From positions 1 through 64,000 of the forward strand of contig UCLR01000045.1 in assembly GCA_900473415.1 (NCBI GenBank): a DNA stretch of 64,000 nucleotides. The letters are read 5' to 3'. The position numbers and the translations under genes were made by a program. The notes beneath the pieces were generated by a model. The model worked only from the letters and a program-made list of their open reading frames with translations. It was not told the origin of the DNA and ran no database searches. The DNA is from Hyphomicrobiales bacterium (lineage in GTDB: Bacteria; Pseudomonadota; Alphaproteobacteria; Rhizobiales; Beijerinckiaceae). Position 1 is the stretch's first letter, and each line of letters opens with the position of its first letter. Shown here one piece after another: positions 18,114 to 26,240 of the stretch.

Positions 18114-19213
18114 CCTTCGGTTCCGCCTCCGCCGCGCCGGTCAAGGTGCTGGTCGTCGACGATTCCGTGCTGATGCAGAAGCTGATGACGCAGATCATCA
18201 ACGGAGCCCCGGGCTTCGAGGTGATCGGTGTCGCCGGCAGCGCCGAGGAGGGCTGGGACGCCATCCAGGAGCTCCGGCCCGATGTCGTCACGCTCGACCT
18301 CGAGCTGCCGGGCCGGCATGGCCTCAAGCTGCTGGCGCGCGTGCTGAAGCAGGATCCCCTGCCGGTGCTGATCGTCTCGGCCTTCGGAGGGCCGGGCGCC
18401 GACAATACCATCCAGGCGCTGGAGCTCGGCGCGATCGACTTCATCGAGAAGCCGGACGGCGCGACCAACACGCTCGAAGTCTTCATGAAGCATCTCGTCG
18501 CGGCGCTGCAGCGCGCTGCGGCCAGCCGCAAGATGATCGCCGCCGCCAAGCAGATGGCCCAGATGGCGCAGCTCGCCCAGCCGCGCATGGCGGCGCCGCG
18601 CGAGCCGGCTCGCAGCGGCAAGGCCGCGCTCGTCGCCATCGGTGCCTCGACCGGCGGCGTGCCGGCGGTCCAGACCGTGATACGCGACCTGGCGCCGCTG
18701 CAGCTGCCGATCTCGGTCGTGCAGCACATGCCCCCGGGGTACACCCAGCGCTTCGCCGAGCGCCTCGCCACCGCTACGGGCCTGGATGTCCGGGAGGCGG
18801 CCGACGGCATGCGGCTCAAGCCCGGCATGGCCGTGATCGCCCCGGGCGGGCCGCGCCATCTCGAGATCGAGGACCGGCGCGGTGAGCTCACCTGCGTGCT
18901 GAAGGAGGGGCCGCTCGTCAGCGGGCATTCGCCCTCCGTCGACGTGATGTTCCATTCGGTGGCGCGCAGCCTGGGCGCCCAGGCCTTCGGCGTCCTGCTC
19001 ACCGGCATGGGGCGCGACGGTGCTGACGGATTGTTAGCCATGCGCAAAGCCGGCGCCGAGACGTTAATCCAAAGTGGGGAAACCTGCGTTGTAAACGGTA
19101 TGCCAAAGGCGGCGTTCGAGATCGGAGCTGCCGAGCGAGTTGTTCCGCTGGACCAGATCGGTGCGGCGGTTAGTCAGTTGCTGAGCGAGCGACCCAGCCA
19201 GCGCATCGCTTGA
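18110..19213 (+). CDS. cheB: Chemotaxis response regulator protein-glutamate methylesterase CheB
   Basis: A 367-residue two-domain enzyme that removes methyl groups from receptors when phosphorylated by CheA. The receiver has VVDDSVLM and phospho-acceptor Asp63 (TLDLELPG), with lysine in FIEKPDG. The methylesterase domain carries the catalytic triad motifs GASTGGV (Ser), QHMPPGYTQRFAERL (His) and GMGRDGADGL (Asp). It overlaps cheD by 4 bp and precedes the second cheY by 10 bp. Confidence 0.96.
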   Translation: MTFGSASAAPVKVLVVDDSVLMQKLMTQIINGAPGFEVIGVAGSAEEGWDAIQELRPDVVTLDLELPGRHGLKLLARVLKQDPLPVLIVSAFGGPGADNTIQALELGAIDFIEKPDGATNTLEVFMKHLVAALQRAAASRKMIAAAKQMAQMAQLAQPRMAAPREPARSGKAALVAIGASTGGVPAVQTVIRDLAPLQLPISVVQHMPPGYTQRFAERLATATGLDVREAADGMRLKPGMAVIAPGGPRHLEIEDRRGELTCVLKEGPLVSGHSPSVDVMFHSVARSLGAQAFGVLLTGMGRDGADGLLAMRKAGAETLIQSGETCVVNGMPKAAFEIGAAERVVPLDQIGAAVSQLLSERPSQRIA

Positions 19214-19223
19214 GGAGAATGGA

Positions 19224-19610
19224 ATGTCAAAGGCGAGAAGCGACTACCGCATCCTTGTGGTCGACGACCAGAAGAGCATGCGCGGGCTTGCGACCTACTT
19301 TCTGAAGCAGATCGAATTCCAGGACATCGACGAGGCGGAGAACGCCCGCGAGGCCCTGATGAAGATGCAGCAGAAGCGCTACGACCTGCTGCTGCTCGAC
19401 TGGAACATGGAAGGCATGAGCGGCATCGACCTGCTGCGCGCCATCCGCTCGGTACCGGAGCTCAACCAGATCAAGATCATCATGGCGACCTCCGAGCGCT
19501 CGGTCGACAAGATGGACGAGGCGACCAGCAACGGCGCCGATCATTACGTCGTGAAGCCCTACGAGCTGCGCGACCTCGAAGTGCGCGTGAAGAAGGTTCT
19601 TGCCTGCTGA
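19224..19610 (+). CDS. cheY: Second chemotaxis response regulator CheY
   Basis: A 128-residue receiver with VVDDQKSMR, phospho-acceptor Asp59 (LLLDWNMEGMSG), a threonine in MATSER and lysine in VVKPYELRDL. The WNME motif and DHYVVKPY resemble motor-binding CheY proteins of alphaproteobacteria, but the division of labour with the first CheY is inferred. AGGAGAATGGA gives a good ribosome site. It is last in the cluster and is followed by a strong terminator. Confidence 0.9.
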   Translation: MSKARSDYRILVVDDQKSMRGLATYFLKQIEFQDIDEAENAREALMKMQQKRYDLLLLDWNMEGMSGIDLLRAIRSVPELNQIKIIMATSERSVDKMDEATSNGADHYVVKPYELRDLEVRVKKVLAC

Positions 19611-19684
19611 AGGCGCAACTCGCCCCAGCGGACGGGCGATGAAAGGTCGAGCAGAGCTTCCACGGTCTCGCCATCGTGAAGCGG

Positions 19685-19716
19685 AGCCCCGCGCCGAAAG
19701 GCTGCGGGGCTTTTTG
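19685..19716 (+). terminator. Rho-independent terminator of chemotaxis cluster
   Basis: AGCCCCGC (19685-19692) pairs with GCGGGGCT (19704-19711) around an 11-nt loop, followed by five T. It lies 75 bp after the last chemotaxis gene. Confidence 0.85.
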
Positions 19717-19760
19717 CTTTGCGGCATGATTGGTCTGTCCGCCGAAAGGGAAAAAGCGCC

Positions 19761-20327
19761 ATGAAGCTGTCGCGCCGGGAGATCGTTGCAGGCGTTGCGA
19801 GTACCGTCGCGGCGGGCTCCATTTCCCGCTCGGCCGTGGCCGAAGGGGCCGGCGCGCATGCCTTCCGCTTCGACCGGCCGGGAGCTGCACCGTTGTCGCT
19901 GGCGGACTATCGCGGCCGACCGATCCTCGTCGTCAACACGGCGACACGCTGCGGCTATGCCGGACAGATGGCGACGCTGGAGCAGCTCTGGCAGCGCTAC
20001 CAGGCGCGCGGATTGATGCTGGTCGCGGTGCCGAGCAATGACTTCGGCGGGCAGGAACCGCTCGACGGCGCGGCCATCGCCGAGGATGCGCGTCAGAACC
20101 ATGGCGCGACCTATGCCTTCGTCGAGAAGACCGTGGTGCGCGGGCCGGAGGCGCACCCGTTCTATCGCTGGGCGGCGTCGGAGCGGCCGGCCGAGACGCC
20201 GCGCTGGAACTTCCATAAATATCTGGTCGGCCGCGACGGCGCGCTGCTCGGCGGCTTCCCCTCCGCGACCGACCCGCTCTCGCCCCAGCTCGTCCAGGCG
20301 ATCGGGCGGGAGCTGCAGGCGGGGTAG
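19761..20327 (+). CDS. Exported glutathione peroxidase-like thiol peroxidase
   Basis: A 188-residue protein with an N-terminal leader (MKLSRREIVAGVASTVAAG, ending near SAVAEG), compatible with Tat or Sec export. The thioredoxin-fold core matches glutathione peroxidases: peroxidatic Cys in NTATRCGYAGQM, the QL-type stretch in VAVPSNDFGGQEP and the tryptophan in WNFHKYLVGRDG. It should reduce hydroperoxides outside the cytoplasm, pairing in logic with the exported superoxide dismutase upstream. The ATG at 19761 is chosen for the leader and the AAAGGG site before it. It is monocistronic. Confidence 0.85.
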   Translation: MKLSRREIVAGVASTVAAGSISRSAVAEGAGAHAFRFDRPGAAPLSLADYRGRPILVVNTATRCGYAGQMATLEQLWQRYQARGLMLVAVPSNDFGGQEPLDGAAIAEDARQNHGATYAFVEKTVVRGPEAHPFYRWAASERPAETPRWNFHKYLVGRDGALLGGFPSATDPLSPQLVQAIGRELQAG

Positions 20328-20368
20328 AGTTTCAGCTCACCCTCATCGTGAGGCGCGGCCGGGTTGGC

Positions 20369-20902
20369 TCACTTCTTCGGCCGGAAGGCCGCGATCACCG
20401 CGGGATCGGTCTCCAGGCGCGGCCCCTCGATCAGGTCGATGCAGTAGGGGATCGCCGGCATCACGGCGTCCAGGCATTCGGCGATGGCGCGCGGGCGACC
20501 CGGCAGGTTCACGATCAGCGCCTTGCCCCGGATGCCGGCGGTCTGGCGCGAGAGGATCGCGGTCGGCACCTTGGCGAGGCTGACCTGGCGCATCAGTTCG
20601 CCGAAGCCGGGCATCGGCTTTTCGATCACATCCTCTGTCGCTTCCGGGGTGACGTCGCGCGGGGCGGGGCCGGTGCCCCCGGTGGTGACGATCAGGCAGC
20701 AACCCTCGCCGTCGGCGAGCTCGATCAGCGTCTCGGCGATCAGCTCGCGGTCGTCGGGGATGACGCGCGCCATCGCCTCCCAGGGGGAGATCAGCGCCTT
20801 GGCGAAATAGTCATGGATCGCCGGGCCGCCCTCGTCGGCATAGACGCCCGCCGAGGCGCGGTCCGAGACGGTGACGATGCCGATCCGGGCGGCGGCGGTC
20901 AT
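20369..20902 (-). CDS. mogA: Molybdopterin adenylyltransferase (MogA/MoaB family)
   Basis: A 177-residue enzyme that adenylates molybdopterin before molybdenum insertion. The hallmark is LIVTTGGTGPAPRDVTPEAT, with an N-terminal IGIVTVSDRASAGVYADEGGP and a C-terminal VNLPGRPRAIAECLDAVMPAIPYC. The ATG at 20902 overlaps the GNAT gene stop by 4 bp. It is the last of four coupled leftward genes whose first members resemble flagellar export parts, an odd setting for cofactor synthesis. Confidence 0.9.
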   Translation of the reverse strand: MTAAARIGIVTVSDRASAGVYADEGGPAIHDYFAKALISPWEAMARVIPDDRELIAETLIELADGEGCCLIVTTGGTGPAPRDVTPEATEDVIEKPMPGFGELMRQVSLAKVPTAILSRQTAGIRGKALIVNLPGRPRAIAECLDAVMPAIPYCIDLIEGPRLETDPAVIAAFRPKK

Positions 20903-22065
20903 GGGCGTGCTTCTTTCCTTGGGCGGCGGGGCGCGCGGCTGTTGATCAAGGTCCGCAGGCGACGCAGCCACATCCGGCCATAGGCTGCGGCCTCGGCCGC
21001 GCCAGTGCGGCCGGGGCCGGTGCGGATAATGGCATGCGCCATGGCGCGGCGCTCGCCCCAGACATAGGTGCCGGCATCGACGCCTTCGCCCGCGCCGCTA
21101 TCGAGGACGGCGGGGGGCGTGCCGGCGAGATCGGCTTGCAGCATGGCGATGGTCAGGGTCCGGCCCGGGGAATGGCGTGCCTGGGATTCGTCATAGGTGA
21201 TCTTGAGGAAATGCCGGCGATCGCCTGAATCCAGGAAGAGGCCCATGGCCAGCACCTGGCCGTCGAGCAGCAGCGTGTCGATCTGCAGGGCATCCGCGGT
21301 GGCGAAGAGCTCGGCCATCCGGCGGAAATAGGCAGCGTCCTCAGGAAGGCAGGCGATGGCCGTGCCGGCTTCACCCTTCCAGCCGGCGGCCTCCAGCGCG
21401 AGGAAGGTGTCGAGCGCCTCCAGCGCCGCCCGGCCGCGGCTGCGCCGGAAGGTCAGCGCGCCCTGCTTCGCCACGGCGCGGAACTGCTGCATGCGCTTCT
21501 TGTAGCCGGAGCCGAGCGAGCGCCGCAGATAATGGTCCGAGTCCTCGCCCGGTTGAGGGACCATGATGGGGCGCGTCCAGCGCTCATAGGGAAAGATACG
21601 ACTGCCGGTGACGCGACAGGCCTCGCAGAGCGCGGCGAAGCCGGAACCCTCCATCGGCAGCACGGGCAGGATGAGCGCATGGGGCAGGTCGCTCGAGGCG
21701 GCGAGGTAGCGCATCAGGGCGCGCGCGCCAGTCTCGGCGTGGTCGCGGTCGATCACCGGCAGCGAGGAGACCTCGTAGAGCGGCACCAGCGGCGAGACCA
21801 GCGCCGCAGCGAAGCCCGAGCGCCAGCCGCGCTCGCGGCGCAGCGCCCAGACGCCGATGAGCTGCTCGAAATCGAGCGCCTCGCTGAACCAGGCGCAGAG
21901 GACGACGATATCCTCCTCCGGCACGAGCATGGTCGCGGCCGAGACGGCGGCCGGCGCCATATGCGGGTTGGGCTCGAGCGCATGGGCCGCAAGCTCGTCG
22001 AAGGCCGGCCCCAGTTCTGCATAGGCGGCGGCGTCGAGGCGGCGGACGGTGATGCCCGGCGTCAA
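20899..22065 (-). CDS. GNAT acetyltransferase, CelD/BcsL-like (Acetyltransf_6)
   Basis: A 388-residue protein with an N-terminal region containing GVWALRRERGWRSGFAAAL and VSSLPVIDRDHAE and a C-terminal FemAB/GNAT-type core. The core reads KKRMQQFRAVAKQG, LALEAAGWKGEAGTAI and FLKITYDESQARHSPGRTL, the pattern of proteins annotated as CelD/BcsL cellulose-related acetyltransferases. The acceptor is unknown. It overlaps both neighbours by 4 bp (FlhB-like upstream, mogA downstream). Confidence 0.75.
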   Translation of the reverse strand: MTPGITVRRLDAAAYAELGPAFDELAAHALEPNPHMAPAAVSAATMLVPEEDIVVLCAWFSEALDFEQLIGVWALRRERGWRSGFAAALVSPLVPLYEVSSLPVIDRDHAETGARALMRYLAASSDLPHALILPVLPMEGSGFAALCEACRVTGSRIFPYERWTRPIMVPQPGEDSDHYLRRSLGSGYKKRMQQFRAVAKQGALTFRRSRGRAALEALDTFLALEAAGWKGEAGTAIACLPEDAAYFRRMAELFATADALQIDTLLLDGQVLAMGLFLDSGDRRHFLKITYDESQARHSPGRTLTIAMLQADLAGTPPAVLDSGAGEGVDAGTYVWGERRAMAHAIIRTGPGRTGAAEAAAYGRMWLRRLRTLINSRAPRRPRKEARP

Positions 22066-22355
22066 GGCTGCTGCCTGTCGCGAGGAGGGCGGGGCAGCGC
22101 GCCGCGCAGCGACAGGACGAAAGCGATGACCTGGGCGGTGGCGCGATAGAGTTCCTCGGGGATCTGGTCGTCGAGTTCCACCGCCGAGAGCGCCTGGGCG
22201 AGGATCGGATTCTGCTCGACGGCGACGTCGTGCTCGCGGGCTGTCTCGACGATGCGCTGGGCGAGCTCGCCGCGGCCCTTGGCGGTGACGCGCGGTGCGT
22301 TCTGCCCGTCATATTCGAGCGCGACGGCGATGCGGGGCGGCTGGGGCGCGCTCAT
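22062..22355 (-). CDS. FlhB C-terminal-domain protein (FlhX-like)
   Basis: A 97-residue protein equivalent to the cytoplasmic domain of the flagellar export switch FlhB. It shows RIAVALEYDGQNAPRVTAKG, VEQNPILAQALSAVELDDQIPEELY and AQVIAFVLSL. The NPTH autocleavage motif of true FlhB is absent because the protein begins after it. Such FlhX proteins can partly replace the FlhB C-terminal domain in some bacteria. It overlaps the FliK-like gene and the GNAT gene by 4 bp each. No other flagellar structural genes are in the window. Confidence 0.85.
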   Translation of the reverse strand: MSAPQPPRIAVALEYDGQNAPRVTAKGRGELAQRIVETAREHDVAVEQNPILAQALSAVELDDQIPEELYRATAQVIAFVLSLRGALPRPPRDRQQP

Positions 22356-23692
22356 GAGAGACGGTCCAGGAACTGGCCGGCAGTGGCCTGCATCACACGC
22401 GGCTGGCCAGTATGGACGTCGACCGCGCCGCTGGCGAAATCGGCGGCCAGCAGAGCGGTTTCGAGGCCGGGCGCGGCGCCGCGCAGGAGCTTGCTGGTTT
22501 CCTCGCGCTCCGCCCAGAGCGTGACGCCGACGTCGCGGCCCTGCAAGGTGACGACGCCCTGCAGCGGCCCGATCGGCTCGACATCGAGCGCGAAGCGGAT
22601 GCGCCAGAGCGGGGCGCTGATCCCCTGCACCGTGCGGCGTGGCGCATCCCTTTCGACTTGAAGCGGCAGCACCGCCGTGCCGTTCTGGAAGGCGATGGGA
22701 ACCTCTGCGAGCCAGCGCTGCGTCGGCTGGGACGGGTCCTGCCGGCCGGGCTCGGGCGGCAGCGAGGCGTATTGCGTCAGCCTGATGCGGTCGAGTGCTG
22801 AGTCCGTCTGCTCGAGCAGGGTTTCGGCGATGGTGGCTTGTGTCTCGCCGCGCACCAGCGTCGGCTCGGCAGGAGACTGTGGCAGGAGCGGGCCGTCGCG
22901 GCGGGGTGGGGCCGGGCGGTCGGCCTGGTCGGGTCCCGCGCCGGTCTGCCTGTCTGGATCGGGCAGTGCAGGGTGCTCGTGAGAGGCCTTCTGGCCGGCC
23001 GCGAGCACGCCGACGATTGGCAGCAGAGCTTCGCGCAGGGACCGCAGGCTGGCCTTGAGGTCACCTTGCAATGGCGTCGCCTCGCCTGCGGCCCGGCGCG
23101 CCTCCAGGAAAAGACCCGAGGTCTGGAAGGCCTCCCGGAGCTGCCGTTCTGTGATGGGGCGGTCGCCCGGAACGGCCTGGGACAGCACCCGGTCTATGGC
23201 GGCCAGCAGGTTCTTCGGCAGGGTGGGGACGATCTCCCCGCGCGCTAGGCTGCGCAGATTGGCGAAGAGCGGTGCGAGACTGTCCTGCTGCTGGAGGGCG
23301 GACGCGAGGAGCGGGCCGGCGAGGGCGCGCGCGGCCGCCGGGGTTAGCTCTGCCGCTGATGCGGGCGCGCCATGGGGCGTAGCGGCGGTCGCTGTCGCCA
23401 CCGGGCGGGCCTCGACCAGCGTCGCTCGAAGCTCGCCGCCGGGCTCCGCCGGCGGTTCGAGGCGCAGCATCAGCGTCGCGCCGGGGTCGAGCGTCGCGGC
23501 CTGCTTTGCCTGCGCGCCGGCGAGGAGGAGCGAGACCCGAGTGTCGCCGATCGTGGCGATGGCGGTGCCGTCCGCGCCCAGCGAGAGCAGCGTCGCCTGG
23601 ACCGTGCGGCCAGCCGCCAGCTCGCCCGTCGTTTCGAGCGCCTGAAGCAGGGTGGCGAGGGTCTGGCTCTGGACGAGCTGGGTGATATTCAT
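22352..23692 (-). CDS. FliK-like flagellar hook-length control family protein
   Basis: A 446-residue protein. The N-terminal half is Ala/Leu/Thr-rich with a beta-rich block (VQATLLSLGADGTAIATIGDTRVSLL). The middle is Pro/Gln-rich and probably disordered. The C-terminal part has the FliK_C character (LWRIRFALDVEPIGPLQGVVTLQGRDVGVTLW). FliK measures hook length and switches export specificity through the FlhB C-terminal domain, and the next gene encodes exactly such a domain. The ATG at 23692 (MNITQLVQSQ) is preferred over a start 12 codons upstream. First of four coupled genes. Confidence 0.7.
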   Translation of the reverse strand: MNITQLVQSQTLATLLQALETTGELAAGRTVQATLLSLGADGTAIATIGDTRVSLLLAGAQAKQAATLDPGATLMLRLEPPAEPGGELRATLVEARPVATATAATPHGAPASAAELTPAAARALAGPLLASALQQQDSLAPLFANLRSLARGEIVPTLPKNLLAAIDRVLSQAVPGDRPITERQLREAFQTSGLFLEARRAAGEATPLQGDLKASLRSLREALLPIVGVLAAGQKASHEHPALPDPDRQTGAGPDQADRPAPPRRDGPLLPQSPAEPTLVRGETQATIAETLLEQTDSALDRIRLTQYASLPPEPGRQDPSQPTQRWLAEVPIAFQNGTAVLPLQVERDAPRRTVQGISAPLWRIRFALDVEPIGPLQGVVTLQGRDVGVTLWAEREETSKLLRGAAPGLETALLAADFASGAVDVHTGQPRVMQATAGQFLDRLS

Positions 23693-23873
23693 AGGTCGGC
23701 CATCTGGACCGCTCCAGCCTGTCAGCAAAGTTTAAGCATTTCCTTGCTTTGCGCTGCGCGGGCCTGGCGTTGCGCGGTTCATGCGCGGGGCAAGGCGCGT
23801 GCCTGCGTTGCCGTCTCTGGCGCGGCGAGCGCCGCTGCGGCAGGCTGCATCGCCCCATCCGAGGATGACCGCC

Positions 23874-24881
23874 ATGGAATACCGCCGTCTCGGCCGCTCC
23901 GGCCTCGAAGTCTCGCCGCTCTGCCTCGGCACCATGATGTTCGGTGGTCAGACGGACGAGGCAACCTCGCGCCGCATCGTCGATAATGCGCGCGAAGCCG
24001 GCATCAACTTCATCGACACGGCGGACGCCTATAACGAAGGTCGCTCTGAGGAGATCACCGGGCGCGCCATCGCCGGGAACCGCTATCACTGGGTCCTGGC
24101 CACCAAGGTCGCCAACGTGATGGGGGCCGGGCCGATGAATGGCGGCTTGTCGCGGCGATGGATCATGCGCGCCTGCGAGGACAGCCTGCGCCGGCTCGGC
24201 ACCGCGACGATCGACATCTACTACCTCCACAAGGAGGATCACGGGACGCCGCTGGAGGAGACGGTGAATGCCGTGGCTGACCTCGTCCGGCAGGGCAAGA
24301 TCCGCCATTTCGGCGTCTCCAACTACCGGGCGTGGCGGCTCGCCGAGATCTGCCGGCTTTGCGACGAGCTCGGCATCGACCGGCCGGTGGTCAGCCAGCC
24401 CTACTACAACGCCATGAACCGCATGCCCGAGGTCGAGCATCTGCCCGCCTGTGGCCATTTCGGCCTCGGCGTCGCGACCTATTCGCCGCTGGCGCGTGGC
24501 GTTCTGACGGCGAAATATGCACCCGGCGAGACGCCGGCCGAGGGGACGCGGGCCGGCCGCAATGACAGGCGGATGATGCAGGCGGAATGGCGCGAGGAGA
24601 GCCTCGTCATCGCGCAGACGATCAAGGACCATGCCGCCAAGCGGGGCCTCACGCCGATCCAGTTCGCTGTGCGCTGGGTGCTGAACAACACCTTCGTCAC
24701 GGCGGCAATCGCCGGTCCGCGCACCTTCGAGCAGTGGCAGGCCTATCTCGCCGCGCTCGACGTCGATTTCACCAAGGAAGACGAAGCGCTCGTCGACACG
24801 CTGGTGGCGCCCGGCCATCCCTCGACGCCGGGCTACAACGATCCGGCCTATCCGCTGGAAGGGCGCATCAGCCGGGTCTGA
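23874..24881 (+). CDS. Aldo/keto reductase
   Basis: A 335-residue NADPH-dependent TIM-barrel oxidoreductase. The catalytic tetrad is visible as Asp and Tyr in FIDTADAYNEG, Lys in LATKVANVM and His in YYLHKEDHG. The GVSNYRAWRL and GVATYSPLARGVLT motifs are typical of the YajO/Tas-like AKR group. The physiological carbonyl substrate is unknown. The start at 23874 has GAGG at spacing 9; an ATG three codons earlier (23865) is possible. Monocistronic. Confidence 0.88.
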   Translation: MEYRRLGRSGLEVSPLCLGTMMFGGQTDEATSRRIVDNAREAGINFIDTADAYNEGRSEEITGRAIAGNRYHWVLATKVANVMGAGPMNGGLSRRWIMRACEDSLRRLGTATIDIYYLHKEDHGTPLEETVNAVADLVRQGKIRHFGVSNYRAWRLAEICRLCDELGIDRPVVSQPYYNAMNRMPEVEHLPACGHFGLGVATYSPLARGVLTAKYAPGETPAEGTRAGRNDRRMMQAEWREESLVIAQTIKDHAAKRGLTPIQFAVRWVLNNTFVTAAIAGPRTFEQWQAYLAALDVDFTKEDEALVDTLVAPGHPSTPGYNDPAYPLEGRISRV

Positions 24882-24887
24882 GCGGCC

Positions 24888-25205
24888 TCAGTTCATCATG
24901 CAGAAGCCGCCGACCACCGCGTTGGGGCGGCACCAGGGCTTCGATGCGCGGTCCTCGCTGGACGTCAGGCGAAGCTGTGGCTCTTCCGGCCGGATGCTCG
25001 AGGGCGGGAAGGGCACGCGCGCGGGCTTGTCGGCTTCCGCCGCCTGAGCCCGGCTTGCACCGCCGATGCCGGGTATGATGACCACGCTGCGGTTGGTCTT
25101 GATGGCGGGCGAGCGCCCGCCGAGGCGGAGCCTGGCGGCTTCGGCCTGAACGGGCAGGAGGGCGGCTGAGACGAGCAGGCAGGAGAGGGCGAGGCGGCTG
25201 CGCAT
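24888..25205 (-). CDS. Small secreted hypothetical protein
   Basis: A 105-residue protein with a clear Sec signal peptide (MRSRLALSCLLVSAALLPVQAEA). The mature part is short, basic and proline-rich, with two cysteines near the C-terminus (KPWCRPNAVVGGFCMMN) that could form a disulfide. I do not recognise the family. It is convergent with the aldo/keto reductase, 6 bp between stops. Confidence 0.6.
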   Translation of the reverse strand: MRSRLALSCLLVSAALLPVQAEAARLRLGGRSPAIKTNRSVVIIPGIGGASRAQAAEADKPARVPFPPSSIRPEEPQLRLTSSEDRASKPWCRPNAVVGGFCMMN

Positions 25206-25319
25206 GATGGCGGTCTCCGGGCTCTCCGAAGGATGCCGGATTCCGCTACAGCGGCAAGGAAAGCCCGCGATCAGCCTCAGCGGCGCGTTAACGCGACTTG
25301 GCGAATATAAGGACAGACT

Positions 25320-26138
25320 CTAGTGCCCGGGCAGGACGATCATCGTCGGCGTCGCCGGCAGCGTCGCCTTGCTCAGCGTGATCACCGGAGAGTCTCGACG
25401 CTCGACCGGCCAGAGGCCCTCGGTGCGGGAGAGGAAGCGGTTCAGCGTGCTGCCGCCGAAGAAGTGCATCGGGATCATGACGCGCGCCTGGATCGCCTTC
25501 AGCACTTCCAGCATGCCTTCCTGGTCGAGCGTGTAGCTGCCGTCGACCGGGAAGAGCACGACATCGACCCGGCCGAGCGCGCGCAGATGGCCGGGCTCCA
25601 GCGGGTGATGCAGGTGGCCGAGATGGGCGATGCAGAGATCACCGATCTCGAAGACGAACATCGAGTTGCCGTCATAGTCGGTGCCGCCGGAATAGCTGCG
25701 GATATTGGTCGGCACGTTGCGGACGCGGACATCGCCCAGCGTGACGTCATGCTTCGCAGCGCCCTTGCCGGTGGGGTCCCAACCTGGGAGCAACTGCTTG
25801 ATCGCGGGGTCCGGCCGGCTCGAATTATGCGTCGAATGCGCCTTGTTCATCGTGGCGATGTCGGGCGTCACCGGCGGGCGGACATAGTCGTTGTAATCGG
25901 TCGCGACCTTCACGCCGCCGGGAGTCTCGATCAGGAAGGTCGCATGACCGACGAAGGTGAGCCTGGCCTCGCCCTTAGCGAGGTTGGCGCGGTGGATGGG
26001 AAGCCGCAGGCTCGCCATCTCCGGCCGGCAGCCAGGCTCCTCGGACTGGGCGCGGGACGGGGAGGGGCCGAGCGCCACCAGCCCGAGAAGGGGCAGGCAG
26101 AGTCGAAGGATTGCCGCCCAGATCGTCGGTCGTGCCAT
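25320..26138 (-). CDS. Exported MBL-fold metallo-hydrolase (UlaG-like)
   Basis: A 272-residue protein with a signal peptide (ARPTIWAAILRLCLPLLGLVALG) and a metallo-beta-lactamase-like fold. FVGHATFLIETPGGVKVATDYN opens the domain, CIAHLGHLHHPLEPGHL carries metal-type histidines, and VLFPVDGSY plus MIPMHFFGGS complete it, as in UlaG-like hydrolases. Position 1 of the usual HxHxDH motif is changed to AHSTHNSS, so activity is uncertain. The ATG at 26138 is chosen because GGGAGA lies just upstream. Substrate unknown. Confidence 0.75.
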   Translation of the reverse strand: MARPTIWAAILRLCLPLLGLVALGPSPSRAQSEEPGCRPEMASLRLPIHRANLAKGEARLTFVGHATFLIETPGGVKVATDYNDYVRPPVTPDIATMNKAHSTHNSSRPDPAIKQLLPGWDPTGKGAAKHDVTLGDVRVRNVPTNIRSYSGGTDYDGNSMFVFEIGDLCIAHLGHLHHPLEPGHLRALGRVDVVLFPVDGSYTLDQEGMLEVLKAIQARVMIPMHFFGGSTLNRFLSRTEGLWPVERRDSPVITLSKATLPATPTMIVLPGH

Positions 26139-26240
26139 CCCGTCTCTCCCTGACATTTCGGCCCGACCAGTCTGATGCATGGGCTGGGCCGAAAGGAAGG
26201 AGGCGGGCGGGTCGATCCCGCGTTTGTGAAGCGGCGCGCT

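Noticed and set aside
23061..24818. A 585-codon minus-strand frame across the aldo/keto reductase and FliK-like gene
   Set aside because: It crosses two genes with recognisable domains in other frames and shows no domain itself.
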